A stretch of DNA of 64,000 nt from Brucella cytisi (lineage in GTDB: Bacteria; Pseudomonadota; Alphaproteobacteria; Rhizobiales; Rhizobiaceae). Below are positions 1 through 10,220 of this stretch, one piece after another; position 1 is the first letter of the stretch; each line of letters starts with the position of its first letter. The notes beneath the pieces were generated by a model. It had not been told where the DNA came from and made no database searches. It worked only from the letters and a program-made list of their open reading frames with translations. Both the position numbers and the translations under genes were made by a program. The stretch covers positions 310,001 through 374,000 of the forward strand of contig JAAVLQ010000001.1 of assembly GCA_012103075.1 (NCBI GenBank), given 5' to 3'.

Positions 1-118
1 CTGCGATATCCAGAAGCTTTTGGCCCAAAGGGTTACGGGTCTTGAGACTTGCGACCCAGCCCACAACCAGCCATGAAACAGCTATTAGCGCTATGACGGA
101 TAGGATGCCTGTCATCAT
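1..118 (-). CDS. ABC transporter permease, N-terminal part only
   Basis: Partial gene running off the left edge. Reading leftward from the ATG at 118, about 39 residues are visible: a short start and one strongly hydrophobic segment (ILSVIALIAVSWLVVGW), then a basic loop (SLKTRNP). Its ATG overlaps the TGA of the upstream permease by 4 bp (ATGA), so the two are probably translationally coupled. The position fits a second membrane subunit of the importer encoded at 115-1809. Family assignment rests on context and one membrane helix only. Confidence 0.5.
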   Translation of the reverse strand, partial: MMTGILSVIALIAVSWLVVGWVASLKTRNPLGQKLLDIA

Positions 119-1006
119 GTGGCTGCTCTTTCCGGCTTTACACCCATGCGTCGGTTCACAAGCTGTGCCGCGACGCCAATCAGCGCAACCAGCACAGCAG
201 CCATCAGAGCAGCGGCAACAAGTGCTGCCCATATCTGCACGGTCTGGCCATAGTACGAGCCTGCAAGAAACCGGGCACCAAGACCGGCAACTGCACCGGT
301 TGGCAATTCACCGACGATAGCCCCCCACAAGGCTGATCGCGACGGCGATCTGCATCGATGTGAACAGGAATGGCATGGCCGCAGGCCAGCGCAGTTTCCA
401 GAACACCTGCGATCTTGATGCATTATAGGTGCGCATGAGGTCGAGATGCATCACATCAGGCGATCTCAGCCCTTTCACCATACCGACCGCAACCGGGAAG
501 AAAGAGAGATAGGTCGAGATGATAGCCTTGGGCAGCAAGCCCGATATGCCAATGGCATTCAGGACCACGATAATCATCGGCGCGATGGCAAGGATCGGGA
601 TCGTTTGTGAGGTGATGATCCATGGCATCAGGCTCTTGTCGAGTGTGCGGGAATGAACGATTCCGACTGCAAGAAGAACCCCAGCGCCGACCCAAGCACA
701 AAACCGAGCAGGGTAGACGATAATGTGACCCATCCGTGATAGATCAGGCTGCGCTTGGAACTCGGTTTGACCCCAAAGACGGTTTTCCAGATTTCTTCAG
801 CTACTTGATGCGGTGCGGGCAGGACCGGACGGTCCTGATGCATCGTATTGGCAACAAGCGTCGAGAAAGTGATTTCTGTCCCTGCGCGTGTCGCCTGATC
901 ACGCTCAAACGGGGCGTTGAGCACCGCCGCCGCCGTACCAAAGCGCAATAATGACTGCGAGTATAGTCGCCACGGGGATAAATCTGTCGTGCAGAAAGCC
1001 TTTCAT
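115..1006 (-). CDS. ABC importer permease (BPD_transp_1, NitT/TauT-like)
   Basis: Inner-membrane subunit of a small-molecule importer. The start is the ATG at 1006 (MKGFLHDRFIPVATILAVI). The reading frame breaks near 945, near 690 (a G run before VLLAVGIVHS) and near 325 (another G run), so three segments must be joined. Between them are several hydrophobic helices and the EAA-type loop region (LMRTYNASRSQVFWKLRWPAAMP), where the permease contacts its ATPase. It lies 36 bp downstream of the ATPase gene in the same operon as pydB and pydC, which suggests uptake of a pyrimidine or pyrimidine breakdown product. The substrate is inferred from context only. Confidence 0.75.
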
Positions 1007-1042
1007 GGCCGATCTCCAGCACGATGCCGTTGAAAAGCGTCC

Positions 1043-1809
1043 TTATTCATGGATGTGCCCCAAACGCAAACCCTCACGGACGCGGTGGGCAATTTTCAGG
1101 AACGCTTCGGACTCCCTGATTTCAAGTGGTCTGTCCCGGCCAAGATCGCAATCGATGATTTCATGAATGCGGCCCGGGCGCGGGCTCATGACAACGATCT
1201 TGGTTGAGAGAAACACCGCTTCCGGGATGGAGTGTGTGACGAAAATCACTGTTTTGCGGGTTGCTGCCCAAAGCTTGAGAAGCTGTTCGTTGAGGTGATC
1301 GCGCACGATTTCGTCCAGAGCGCCGAAGGGCTCGTCCATCAGCAGCATATCAGGATCGAATGATAATGCGCGGGCTATCGATGCGCGCTGTTGCATGCCA
1401 CCGGAAAGCTGCCGGGGATATTTTTGTCAAAGCCTGAGAGATTGACGAGCGCGAGGTTCTTTTCGATCCGCTCGCGCCGTTCTGCCTTGGAGAACCTCAT
1501 AATCTCCAGCGGCAGGCTGATATTGTCTTCGATGGTGCGCCACGGAAACAGAGCGGCCGCCTGAAATACGTAACCATAGGACCGGTCGAGACGGGCTTGC
1601 TCCGGTGTTTTGCCGTTGACCGTGACAGAACCTGATGTCGGTTCCTCCGTGTCGGCCACCACACGCATCAGCGTAGTCTTGCCGCATCCCGAAGGTCCGA
1701 TGAAGGAAACGAACTCGCCGCGCTTGACGGCAAGATCAATATTGGACAGCGCATGGACAGGTCCGTCATTCGTCTCGAAGACGAGCGACAAGTCTTTGAT
1801 GTCGATCAC
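1043..1809 (-). CDS. ABC importer ATP-binding protein (NitT/TauT family)
   Basis: Cytoplasmic ATPase of the importer. Walker A GPSGCGKTT, signature LSGGMQQR, Walker B LLMDEP and H-loop THS are all present, and the MSPRPGRI stretch is typical of the SsuB/TauB branch. The frame breaks at about 1428: the strand reads GAC-AAAAA-TATCCC, and one more A restores KKYPRQLSGG, so this is a homopolymer loss. The start is a GTG at 1809 because the nearby ATG frames terminate. It is in an operon with pydB (start 87 bp upstream of this gene) and the permease. Confidence 0.85.
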
Positions 1810-1895
1810 TGTCTGCGCATTTGCCTCGCCCTCTCCGGGGCCATGCTGTCATTCAAGTTCATGCGTGGTTCCCGAAGCTGGACGATGGCCATGTC

Positions 1896-3349
1896 TCAGA
1901 CCCCTATCGGCATATGTTCGGCGCTGCGTTCCACCTTGCGCGGCGCAACGATTTCCTTCCATTGTGACAGCGCCCGATTGACGGCACCGTTCGGCTCGCG
2001 CTCGACGAAGCGCCCGTCACTGGCTCTGCCGTGACGTGTCCCTTGTCGAAAGCGATACGTCCGCGTGAAAGCGTCGTCCTCGGCAGGCCCTTGAGCTCAA
2101 AACCTTCAAACACGTTGTAATCAATCGAGGAAAGCTGTGTTTGTGCAGAAACCTTCTTGATTGCCTCCGGATCCCAGATGACAAGATCAGCGTCAGCACC
2201 CGGCAGCACTGCGCCTTTCTGCGGATAGATGTTCAAGATCTTGGCAATGTTTGTCGAGGTGACAGCAACAAATTCATTTGGCGTCAGGCGACCAGTGCGC
2301 ACGCCGCGCGACCACAACACAGGCATACGTTCTTCCAGACCACCCGTTCCATTCGGAATCTTGGTGAAATTGCCGATGCCGTAACGCTTCTGTTCAGTAG
2401 TGAATGCGCAATGGTCGGTTGCAACGCATTGCAGGCTTCCGGCCGCAAGGCCGGCCCAGAGACTATCCTGATTGACCTTGTCACGGAATGGCGGCGACAT
2501 CACCCGGCGTGCCGCATAATCCCAATCCTTGTTATGATATTCGCTTTCGTCCAGCGTCAGATGCTGGATCAGCGGCTCGCCGAACACGCGCATACCCTTT
2601 TGCCGGGCGCGGCGGATCGCTTCATGGCTCTGTTCGCAGGAAACATGCACGACATAGAGCGGAACGCCTGCCTGATCGGCAATCATGATCGCGCGATTGG
2701 TTGCTTCACCCTCCACTTCCGGCGGACGTGAATAGGCATGGGCTTCCGGTCCGTCATTGCCTTCGGCCATCAGCTTGGCTTGTAACTGCGCAACGATATC
2801 GCCGTTTTCAGCATGGACGAGCGGCATGGCGCCCAGTTCAGCACAACGCTGGAACGATGCGAACATCTCGTCATCATTCACCATCAACGCGCCCTTATAG
2901 GCCATGAAGTGTTTGAAGGTGTTGATGCCGCGCTTCACCACTTCGGCCATTTCGTTGAACGTGCGCTCGTTCCAGCCGGTAATCGCCATGTGGAACGAAT
3001 AATCGGTGCGCGCCTTGCCAGCCTTCTGGAACCACTCCTGAAGCGCGTCGAGCAGATTGCCCTCAGAATCGGGCAGCACGAAATCGACCACCATCGTCGT
3101 CCCGCCGGAAAGGGCAGCCGCCGTTCCAGTATCGAAATCGTCGGAAGAATAGGTCCCCATGAAGGGCATTTGCAGATGGGTGTGCGGGTCGATACCACCC
3201 GGCATGATATAACAGCCGGATGCATCTATGACTTCATCGCCGGAGAGATTGTCGCCGACAGCAACGATCTTTTCGCCTTCGATGAGAACATCGGCTTTAA
3301 AGGTGCGGTCAGCCGTGATGACGGTTCCGCCTTTGATGACCTTTGCCAT
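1896..3349 (-). CDS. pydB: dihydropyrimidinase / D-hydantoinase
   Basis: Zinc amidohydrolase that opens dihydrouracil or dihydrothymine to the N-carbamoyl-beta-amino acid, the second step of reductive pyrimidine degradation. Metal-site motifs are DPHTHL (about residue 56), the lysine in FKHFMAYKG (about 147), VHAENGD (about 178) and VVHVSCEQ, plus CVATDHCAF. Length is about 484 residues, normal for the family. The last 40 codons are frameshifted near 2020; correcting one base gives a normal DGRFVEREPNG tail ending at a TGA at 1896. GGGAACG precedes the ATG. pydC is 61 bp upstream. Confidence 0.93.
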
Positions 3350-3410
3350 TGTTCGTCGTTCCCCTTTTTGGTTTTGTTGCGAACAGTAGCAGTAGTGGAT
3401 GGTTGTGAAA

Positions 3411-4658
3411 TCAGCTTACAATTTCAGCAGTCTCCAATACCGCATGCAGAAGCACGTCGGTTCCCGCCGACGCCCATTCCTTCGAAATATCCTCGTCTTC
3501 ATTATGGCTGAGCCCGTCCACGCATGGGCACATGACCATGGCCGTTGGTGCGACGCGATTGACCCAGCAGGCATCGTGGCCTGCGCCGGAAACGATGTTG
3601 CGATGGCTGTAGCCTAGCCGCTCTGCTGCATTGCGGATCGCCACCACACAACCATCATCAAAGGTCACCGGGTCGAAATGTCCGGCCACTTCAATCTCGA
3701 TGCCGATGTCCAGTTCTGCGGCAATCTTCGGCGCTTCCTTTTCAAACCGCGTTTTCATGTCATCCAGCACATCCCGGTTGGGCGAACGGAAATCCACGGT
3801 GAAAACGATCTGACCCGGAAGCACATTGCGTGAATTGGGTGAAACGTCGATATGGCCGACGCCGCCAACTGCATCCGGCTGGTGGGACATGGCGATTTCG
3901 TTGACGAGCTGCAGCATCTTGCCGAGGCCAAGGCTCGCATTCTTTCGCATCTTCATAGGCGTAGAGCCGGTATGCGCCTCCTTGCCGGTTAAGGTCACCT
4001 GCAGCCACCACAGCCCCTGACCGTGCGTGACAACACCGATATCCTTGTGCTCAACTTCAAGGATTGGTCCCTGTTCGATATGAAGCTCGAACATCGCATG
4101 GATTTTGCGCTGCCCGACCGGTTCATCGCCTTTCCAGCCGATGCGCTCCAGTTCGTCTCCGAATTTCTTGCCTTTGGCGTCGGTGCGCTGATAGGCCCAG
4201 TCCTGCTTGTGGACACCAGCAAAAACACCGGATGAGAGCATCGCCGGGGCAAATCGTGTGCCTTCCTCATTCGTCCAGTTGACGACGACGATTGGCCGCT
4301 TTGTCTTGATATTCATATCGTTGAGCGTGCGCATGACTTCGAGGCCGCCGAGCACGCCCAGCACGCCATCGAATTTACCGCCCGTCGGCTGCGTGTCGAG
4401 ATGGCTGCCCATATAGACCGGATCGGCATCCGTATCTTCGCCGGGGCGGAAGAAGAACATATTCCCCATCGTGTCTACGCCCATGGAAAGTCCGGATTTT
4501 TCGCACCAGCTCTGAAACAGTTTGCGGCCTTCGCCGTCCTCATCGGTCAAGGTCTGGCGGTTATTGCCACCGCGCACACCCGGGCCGATCTGGGCCATGT
4601 CCATCAGACTGTCCCAAAGACGATCGCCATTGACTCTAAGATTGCTGGTGAGCACCAT
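3411..4658 (-). CDS. pydC: N-carbamoyl-beta-alanine amidohydrolase (M20 hydantoinase/carbamoylase)
   Basis: Third step of the pathway: releases beta-alanine (or beta-aminoisobutyrate), CO2 and ammonia. The 415-residue frame is intact. Metal ligands are visible in GSHLDTQ (about 82), DGVLGV, NEEGTRF (about 130) and HIEQGPILE (about 195); the C-terminal catalytic stretch is SGAGHDACWV. Allantoate amidohydrolase belongs to the same family, but linkage to pydB, preTA-type control and RutR argues for the pyrimidine role. It is the first gene of the leftward operon, divergent from rutR with a RutR-type operator between them. Confidence 0.88.
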   Translation of the reverse strand: MVLTSNLRVNGDRLWDSLMDMAQIGPGVRGGNNRQTLTDEDGEGRKLFQSWCEKSGLSMGVDTMGNMFFFRPGEDTDADPVYMGSHLDTQPTGGKFDGVLGVLGGLEVMRTLNDMNIKTKRPIVVVNWTNEEGTRFAPAMLSSGVFAGVHKQDWAYQRTDAKGKKFGDELERIGWKGDEPVGQRKIHAMFELHIEQGPILEVEHKDIGVVTHGQGLWWLQVTLTGKEAHTGSTPMKMRKNASLGLGKMLQLVNEIAMSHQPDAVGGVGHIDVSPNSRNVLPGQIVFTVDFRSPNRDVLDDMKTRFEKEAPKIAAELDIGIEIEVAGHFDPVTFDDGCVVAIRNAAERLGYSHRNIVSGAGHDACWVNRVAPTAMVMCPCVDGLSHNEDEDISKEWASAGTDVLLHAVLETAEIVS

Positions 4659-4790
4659 GCGCTCTGCCTCCGCATTATGTATGTGCGTTTAAATTCGGGC
4701 CATTATACTTCTAGCCCGTATCCACCCGCCAATATATGTTCCCACGACCCGGCTCTTTGGCCACAATATTCTTGCCTTGCGGCCAAAAAC

Positions 4791-4806
4791 TTGACTAGTT
4801 GGTCAA
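4791..4806. promoter_or_regulatory. rutR box: RutR-type operator
   Basis: TTGACTAGTTGGTCAA matches the published E. coli RutR consensus TTGACCA-NN-TGGTCAA at 13 of 14 specified positions; only the sixth base differs. It sits in the 220-bp divergent region between pydC and rutR, placed to control both. A second right half-site (ATGGTCAA) lies at 4833-4840. That the neighbouring TetR protein binds here is an inference from family identity and position. Confidence 0.8.
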
Positions 4807-4878
4807 ATTGCAGGCTAGAAGAGCGTTTGAATATGGTCAAGCGCTTTTGAAAAATTCTACACTGCTGAAAGGTGTCAA

Positions 4879-5575
4879 ATGGCCACAGCTCCTTCAGACT
4901 CACGAACCGACACGGTTGAAAACGAGAAGATGTCGAACGACAAGTCGGAAGGCGCGACGCGCATTCAGGGTATAAATCGCAGGCTTATCCTCGATGCAGC
5001 GCTGGAGGTTTTTCCGCCTATGGCTTTCGCGGTTCGACGGTCGACCAGATCGCCGAGAAGGCAGGCATGTCGAAGCCAAACCTGCTTTATTATTTCCCGC
5101 GCAAGCAGAATATTTATGTGACCGTGCTGGAAGATACGCTTGCCACCGGCTGGAGCCTTTCGAACACATTAATCCGGACGGTGATCCGCTGGAAGAATTG
5201 CGGCGCTACATTGCTGTGAAGCTTGAAATGTCGGCGAAGAAACCGGAGGCTTCGCGCCTTTTCGCCAATGAGATACTGCATGGCGCTCCGGCGATTTCTG
5301 ACTTTCTCAAAGGGCACCTGAAGCAACTGGTCGATGAAAAAGCGGCAGTCATTCATCGATGGATTGCTGAAAAACGCTTGGCTCCGGTCGATCCTTATCA
5401 TCTGATTTTCACCATATGGGCGGTAACGCAGCACTATTCGGATTTTTCCGTGCAGGTCGGGGCCGTTCTCGGCAGGCGGTCGGAGGAGGCCGGTTTTTAT
5501 GATGAGACGGCCAAAGCGGTGAGTGCCATTATTCTTGACGGAATCCGCCCACGAAACGAAAATTCGTCATCATGA
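4879..5575 (+). CDS. rutR: TetR-family pyrimidine-utilisation regulator, RutR-like
   Basis: DNA-binding repressor expected to sense uracil or thymine. The N-terminal helix-turn-helix reads RGSTVDQIAEKAGMSKPNLLYYFPRK across the corrected frames, and the C-terminal part (LKLEMS...ASRLFANEILHGAP...DEKAAVI, DPYHLIFTIWA-TQHY, GIRPR) closely follows E. coli RutR. Two breaks: near 5020 a T run is one short, and at 5146-5149 ACCGGC is read where ACCTGGC is needed. It overlaps the following Nudix gene by ATGA. It is divergent from pydC with a RutR box between. Confidence 0.88.
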
Positions 5576-5970
5576 AAACGATTCTTATTGCAGCAGCCAT
5601 TGTCCGTGATGAAGCGGGCCGTTTCCTCCTCGTGCGCAAGCGCGGCAGCGAGATTTTCTTCCAGCCGGGCGGCAAGATTGATGCGGGCGAGCAGCCTGAA
5701 ACAGCCCTTATCCGCGAAATCGAGGAGGAACTCGGCATTCGCATTGCCGAGAGCCAGTTAAGCTATGCTGCGAAAATGTCAGCGCCTGCAGCTAACGAGC
5801 TCGACGCCACGGTTGAAGCCAAGTTGTTTCATCTCACGCTGAAGGAAGGGCAGGTGCCTGCCGCTTCCAGCGAGATTGAAGAACTGATCTGGATCAAAGC
5901 TGGCGATCAAAGCCGTCCCGTTGCCCTGCTTTCGCAGAGCATTCAGGCGCGGTTTTCGGATGCAGTTTAA
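5572..5970 (+). CDS. Nudix hydrolase
   Basis: 132-residue intact protein with a complete Nudix box (G-X5-E-X7-REUXEEXGU) at about residues 34-56: [20 protein letters not shown]. It probably hydrolyses a nucleoside-diphosphate derivative; the exact substrate cannot be read from the sequence. Its ATG overlaps the rutR stop, so the two are likely co-translated. This makes a pyrimidine-related or general housecleaning role possible, but that is inference. It converges with the ATPase gene at 5967, sharing 4 bp at the 3' ends. Confidence 0.88.
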   Translation: MKTILIAAAIVRDEAGRFLLVRKRGSEIFFQPGGKIDAGEQPETALIREIEEELGIRIAESQLSYAAKMSAPAANELDATVEAKLFHLTLKEGQVPAASSEIEELIWIKAGDQSRPVALLSQSIQARFSDAV

Positions 5971-7042
5971 GCACTCTCGACGCGATTTCCTTCGCGATCG
6001 AACAGATGGAGATGCTGTGCCGGGAAGCTCACCTGAATGGAACCCTGCGCATGAAGCGCATCGCGATCCAGCGTGAAAATCTTGAACGGCAATCCATGCA
6101 GGCTGAGATGCAGAATAATGCCGAAGCCAGTCGGCTCGACCAGATCGACACCAGCCGTCAGACCTGCTGAATTCTCGATATGCACATGCTCGGGACGAAC
6201 GCCGAGTGTGGCGTTCGCGCCATCCTTGAGTTTTACGGGCTGCGGCAATGCGATGAGCGTGCCGTCCTTGAGTTTCAGACGCGGGCCACTATCCTGTTCA
6301 AGATAGGTCACATCGAGGAAGTTCATGGCGGGTGAGCCGATGAAACCTGCCACGAAGAGATTGGCCGGGTGGTCATAAAGCTCAAGTGGAGAGCCGACCT
6401 GCTGCACCACACCGCCATGCATGGCGACGATACGATCGGCCAAAGTCATGGCTTCGATCTGGTCATGTGTCACATAGATGGATGTGGCGTTCAGCTCGCC
6501 ATGCAGTTTCTTGATTTCGGCACGCATCTGCTCGCGCAGGCGTGCATCGAGGTTGGAAAGCGGTTCGTCAAGAGGAAGAAGGCCTTGGGCTGACGCACAA
6601 TGGCGCGCCCCATGGCAACACGCTGACGCTGACCACCGGAAAGCGCTTTCGGGCGTCGTTCCAGCAAAGGCTCAAGGCCAAGTTTGGCGGCGGTCGATTT
6701 GATGGCGCTTGCGATCTTTTCTTTCGGCGTTTTACGCAGCCGCATACTGTAGCTCATATTGTCGGCAACACTCATATGCGGGTAGAGCGCATAGGACTGA
6801 AACACCATCGCAATATCGCGGTCTTTAGGTGCCAGTTCATTGACGCGCTTGCCACTGATCTGCACCTGACCGGCGGTGATGTCTTCAAGGCCTGCAATCA
6901 TGCGCAGCAATGTGGATTTGCCACAGCCTGACGGGCCGACCAGCACGATGAATTCGCCATCTTTGATCTCAAGGTCAACGCCGTGCAGAACAGCATGTTC
7001 GCCATAGCTTTTGCGGACTGACTGAATATCGATGGAAGCCAT
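5967..7042 (-). CDS. ABC sugar importer ATPase (MalK/UgpC type)
   Basis: About 360 residues. Walker [10 protein letters not shown] (about 36), Q-loop FQSYALYPH, signature LSGGQRQR, then after a frame break DEP and [13 protein letters not shown], followed by a C-terminal TOBE/OB region (LGVRPEHV) characteristic of carbohydrate importers. The break near 6560 loses one C from CTCTTC-GAC-GAA (LFDEP). Last gene of the leftward unit 12105-5967 (GntR, PLP enzyme, binding protein, two permeases, ATPase); 14 bp after the preceding permease. Confidence 0.88.
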
Positions 7043-7056
7043 AGGGAAAAATCCTT

Positions 7057-7890
7057 TCAGCCTTTGACCGCGCCAGCCGTGAGGCCCTGCACGAGATATC
7101 GTTGAATGAGGAAGAAGAAGAGACAGGCCGGGATTAGCGCGAGCACGCCCGCTGCCATCATCTGTCCGAAATCGACCGAGAACTTTGAGACGAAGCTCAA
7201 AAGCCCGACCGGGAACGTGGCTGAATCATTGCCGGAAATCAGCATCAGCGCGAACAGAAGCTCGCTCCACGCTGCGGTGAAAACAAAGCCGAGCGTTGCT
7301 GCAATACCGGGCAGGGTTAGCGGCAGGATGATCTGGCGGAAAGCCATGAACTGCGTTGCACCGTCGATCTTGGCGGCTTCTTCGAGATCCTTCGGAATGC
7401 CGTCGAAGAACGATTGCATCAGGAAGGTTGCAAAAGGCACATTGAATGCCGAATAGACGATGATGAGGCCGATCAGGCTGTTGGTGAGACCGAGCGGCGC
7501 CATGATCTTGTAGATCGGCGCGATCAGCATCACGAGCGGAAACATCTGCGTCAGCAGCATCAGCGCTACAATCCAGTATTTGGCACGGAAGTTGAACCGT
7601 GAAAGCGCATAGCCGGACAGCGATGCCAGTAGCGTAACGATGATAGCGGTTGAGCCGGACACGATCAGGCTGTTGCGGAAGAACAGCGGAAATGAGCTGT
7701 TATTCAACACATGGCTGAAGTGATCGAACGTCATGCGTGATGGCCAGAGCCGCACGCCTTCGCTGTAAAGCAAATCATTGGGCGTGACGGAAACCTTCAC
7801 CAGCCAGAAGATCGGAAACAGCGCGAACAGAACAAACAGCAGAATGGCAATGCGATGCGCGCCGACAAGGAGGAGTTTACGGTTGGTCAT
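7057..7890 (-). CDS. carbohydrate ABC permease (MalG type)
   Basis: Intact 277-residue inner-membrane protein with six predicted helices and the EAA loop [26 protein letters not shown] at about residues 171-196, where it docks on the ATPase. The N-terminal helix ([21 protein letters not shown]) and the [10 protein letters not shown] segment are typical of the MalG/UgpE branch. The start lies 4 bp after the stop of the partner permease. Together with 7895-8851 it forms the channel of importer 1. The imported compound is unknown. Confidence 0.88.
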   Translation of the reverse strand: MTNRKLLLVGAHRIAILLFVLFALFPIFWLVKVSVTPNDLLYSEGVRLWPSRMTFDHFSHVLNNSSFPLFFRNSLIVSGSTAIIVTLLASLSGYALSRFNFRAKYWIVALMLLTQMFPLVMLIAPIYKIMAPLGLTNSLIGLIIVYSAFNVPFATFLMQSFFDGIPKDLEEAAKIDGATQFMAFRQIILPLTLPGIAATLGFVFTAAWSELLFALMLISGNDSATFPVGLLSFVSKFSVDFGQMMAAGVLALIPACLFFFLIQRYLVQGLTAGAVKG

Positions 7891-7894
7891 GGCC

Positions 7895-8851
7895 TCAGTC
7901 CTTGCTCAGCAGCGTCTGGCGCAACAGCACGATGAGCATTGAATAGACCATCAGCAGGACAAGCAGGACCATCGCAATAGCCGAGGCGTAGCCGAAATCG
8001 AGCCGTTTGAAGGCCTGCGTGAAGATGTAGCTGGCGACGATCTGTGTCCGGTCGGCAGGGCCGCCACCGGTCATCACGACAATCAGATCGGCACTGTTGG
8101 CGATCCAGACGGTGCGCAGCAAAATGGTGATAGCCATGGTTGGCGCAAGGTAAGGAAGCGTGATCGAGAGAAAACGCTGCACGGGGCCAGCGCCATCGAT
8201 CGCTGCTGCTTCATAAAGATCGCGCGGGATAGCCTGCAAGGCGGCCAGCATGGTGATGGCAAAGAACGGAATACCCCACCACACACCGGCGGTAATGATA
8301 CCCCACATGGCCAGATTAGGGTCGGACAGGATGTTGTCTGGTGCGCTCAGAATGCCGATTGCATGTAGCCAGTGTGGCAGCGGGCCGATCACCGGATTAA
8401 ACAGCCATGCCCAGTTAAGGCCGGTGAGGAAAGTCGGCACAGCCCATGGCAGGAAGATCAATGCCTGCGCAATGCCGCGTCCGGCAAATGGTTTGTCGAG
8501 CAGCAGGGCAAGAATAAGCCCGAACACGAATTGCAGCAGCACCGAACAGCCAGTCCACCAGAGTGTGTTCTTCAAGGAACGATAGAAAGCCTGATCCGTC
8601 GCAAGTTCGCGGAAATGATCAAGCCCTACATAGCCACCCGAAAACGGGTTAAGCAACTGAATGTCGCGAAAGGCATAGGAGACGCCGAGGACCAGCGGAA
8701 CCAGCATGATGGCGCCGATAAGGATCAGTGCGGGGGCACTGTAGAGATAAGGTTCGGAGGCGTGCGCAAGTCGCTGCAGAAAGCTGCGGCGGTCCTGCCT
8801 TGGCACGTCGTTGCGCACCGGGGCCTTTATGGAAGCGGTGTCATTCATCAT
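7895..8851 (-). CDS. carbohydrate ABC permease (MalF type)
   Basis: Intact 318-residue membrane protein, the larger of the two permeases. It has a hydrophilic N-terminus, then ALILIGAIMLVPLVLGVSYAF as the first helix, and the EAA loop YEAAAIDGAGPVQRFLSITLP at about residues 214-234. FSGGYVGLDHF matches the periplasmic loop signature of MalF/UgpA-type subunits. It is 72 bp downstream of the binding-protein gene and adjacent to the MalG-type partner, so the operon order is binding protein, MalF, MalG, MalK. Confidence 0.88.
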   Translation of the reverse strand: MMNDTASIKAPVRNDVPRQDRRSFLQRLAHASEPYLYSAPALILIGAIMLVPLVLGVSYAFRDIQLLNPFSGGYVGLDHFRELATDQAFYRSLKNTLWWTGCSVLLQFVFGLILALLLDKPFAGRGIAQALIFLPWAVPTFLTGLNWAWLFNPVIGPLPHWLHAIGILSAPDNILSDPNLAMWGIITAGVWWGIPFFAITMLAALQAIPRDLYEAAAIDGAGPVQRFLSITLPYLAPTMAITILLRTVWIANSADLIVVMTGGGPADRTQIVASYIFTQAFKRLDFGYASAIAMVLLVLLMVYSMLIVLLRQTLLSKD

Positions 8852-8923
8852 TTTTCCCTTCGCGGGGCTGCATCATTCGCTTCGCAGGCGCGGTTGTTCC
8901 ACGCCCGCAAGCTGTTCATGGTG

Positions 8924-10185
8924 CTATTGCTTTGAAAGGTGCTTCTGTTGTGCCTTGGTCAGATATTCAGCCCACTGGTCGGCCAGCTGATCCGGCGTAA
9001 TGTCACCGAGAAGCGCTTCCTGCGAGGTCTTGATGACGAGCGAATCCTTGAAGAAGGCAAATTCTTCCAGATAGGTCGGCATGACGGTCGGAACGACGTT
9101 CTTGTCAGCCAGTTCATCGAACCAGCCCTTGAACTGCTCGCCGCTATAGAACGGATCGTTCTGAGCAGATTTGAGAACCGGCAATGCACCGGTGCGCTTG
9201 TTCCATTCAATATTGCCTTCCGGACCTTCAAGCATCGAGATCAGCTTCCGGGAGAGGTCCTTGTTCTTGCTGGCGCTCATCATCGACCAGCCGGCAAAAC
9301 CGATGGTCGGGAAGGTCTTGCCGTCCGGGCCCTTTGGCATGATGGTGACGCCGAAATCTTCCGGCTTCATGCGTTCGGCAATGGCGATCAGTGCATCCGG
9401 GTCTTGGTTGAGGAAGGCGCAGGTGCCGCTATAGAAACCGGCGACGGTTTCGTTGAAGCCCCAGTTAACGCTGTCCTTCGGTGCAAGGCCGTTCTTGTAG
9501 AGATCGACCATCCGGTGATGCCCTTTTTCCAGCCTTCGCTGTTCATGGTCGAGGTGCCGTCTTCGTTGAAGAACTTACTTATTGTCACCGGCCATGGATG
9601 CGGCAAAAATCACCCAGCCATTGAGGCCACCGGGGCCACCACGCATACAGAAGCCGGACTTGCCGGGAAGGGCTGCGATCTTTTGGAGGCTTCGACAAAT
9701 TCGTCCATCGTCTTTGGCGGCTCGGACACACCAGCCTCAGACAGCAGCTTCTTGTTGTAGAACATGGCGTTCAGATAGAAGCCGTAAGGCAGCGTATAGG
9801 CTGTGTTGTTGACGCTGCGGCCAAGCTCAAGCGCGCGCTCGGTCAGGTCTGGCGTGGTTTCCCACTTTTCGAGATATGGCTCGAGGTTTTCCAGCATGCC
9901 ATTATTGGCATAGAGCGACACCCATGTGTCCGGCATTTCCATGACGTCAGGAATTTCACCTGCCGAAACCATGGTCGCGAATTTCTGGAAGGATTCACCC
10001 CATGGCAGCGAAATGATTTCGACCTTGGTGCCCGGATTGGCTGCCTCAAACTTGGCAACGATGGATTCAAGCGTCTTGGTGCGCTCCGGGCTGGTAATGA
10101 CTTCAACAAGCTTCAGATTGGTATCGGCAAGCGCCGTACCGCTTAAAAGCATGGTTGCGAATGCGGCTGCTATTAGTTTTTTCAT
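8924..10185 (-). CDS. extracellular solute-binding protein, family 1 (importer 1)
   Basis: Periplasmic receptor for importer 1. Sec signal peptide MKKLIAAAFATMLLSGTALA, then a family-1 binding fold (VEVITSPERTKTLESIVAKFEAANPG; PDVMEMPDTW; NKKLLSEAGVSEPPKTMDEF). The frame breaks at about 9685 (four As where five give SKKIAALPG), near 9577 (an extra 4 bases, TAAG, apparently a tandem duplication) and at 9512-9515 (ACCGGA for ACCTGGA, ITWMVDLYKNG). Joined, it gives about 420 residues ending at LSKQ. It starts 36 bp after the PLP enzyme gene. Confidence 0.85.
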
Positions 10186-10220
10186 TACAGTTCCCCTTAT
10201 TGCTCCTCACTAGATATTCG

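Noticed and set aside
2813..3511. Long plus-strand frame opposite the dihydropyrimidinase gene
   Set aside because: Shadow of pydB on the other strand; composition and lack of ribosome site argue against coding, and such antisense frames are common in this GC-rich sequence.
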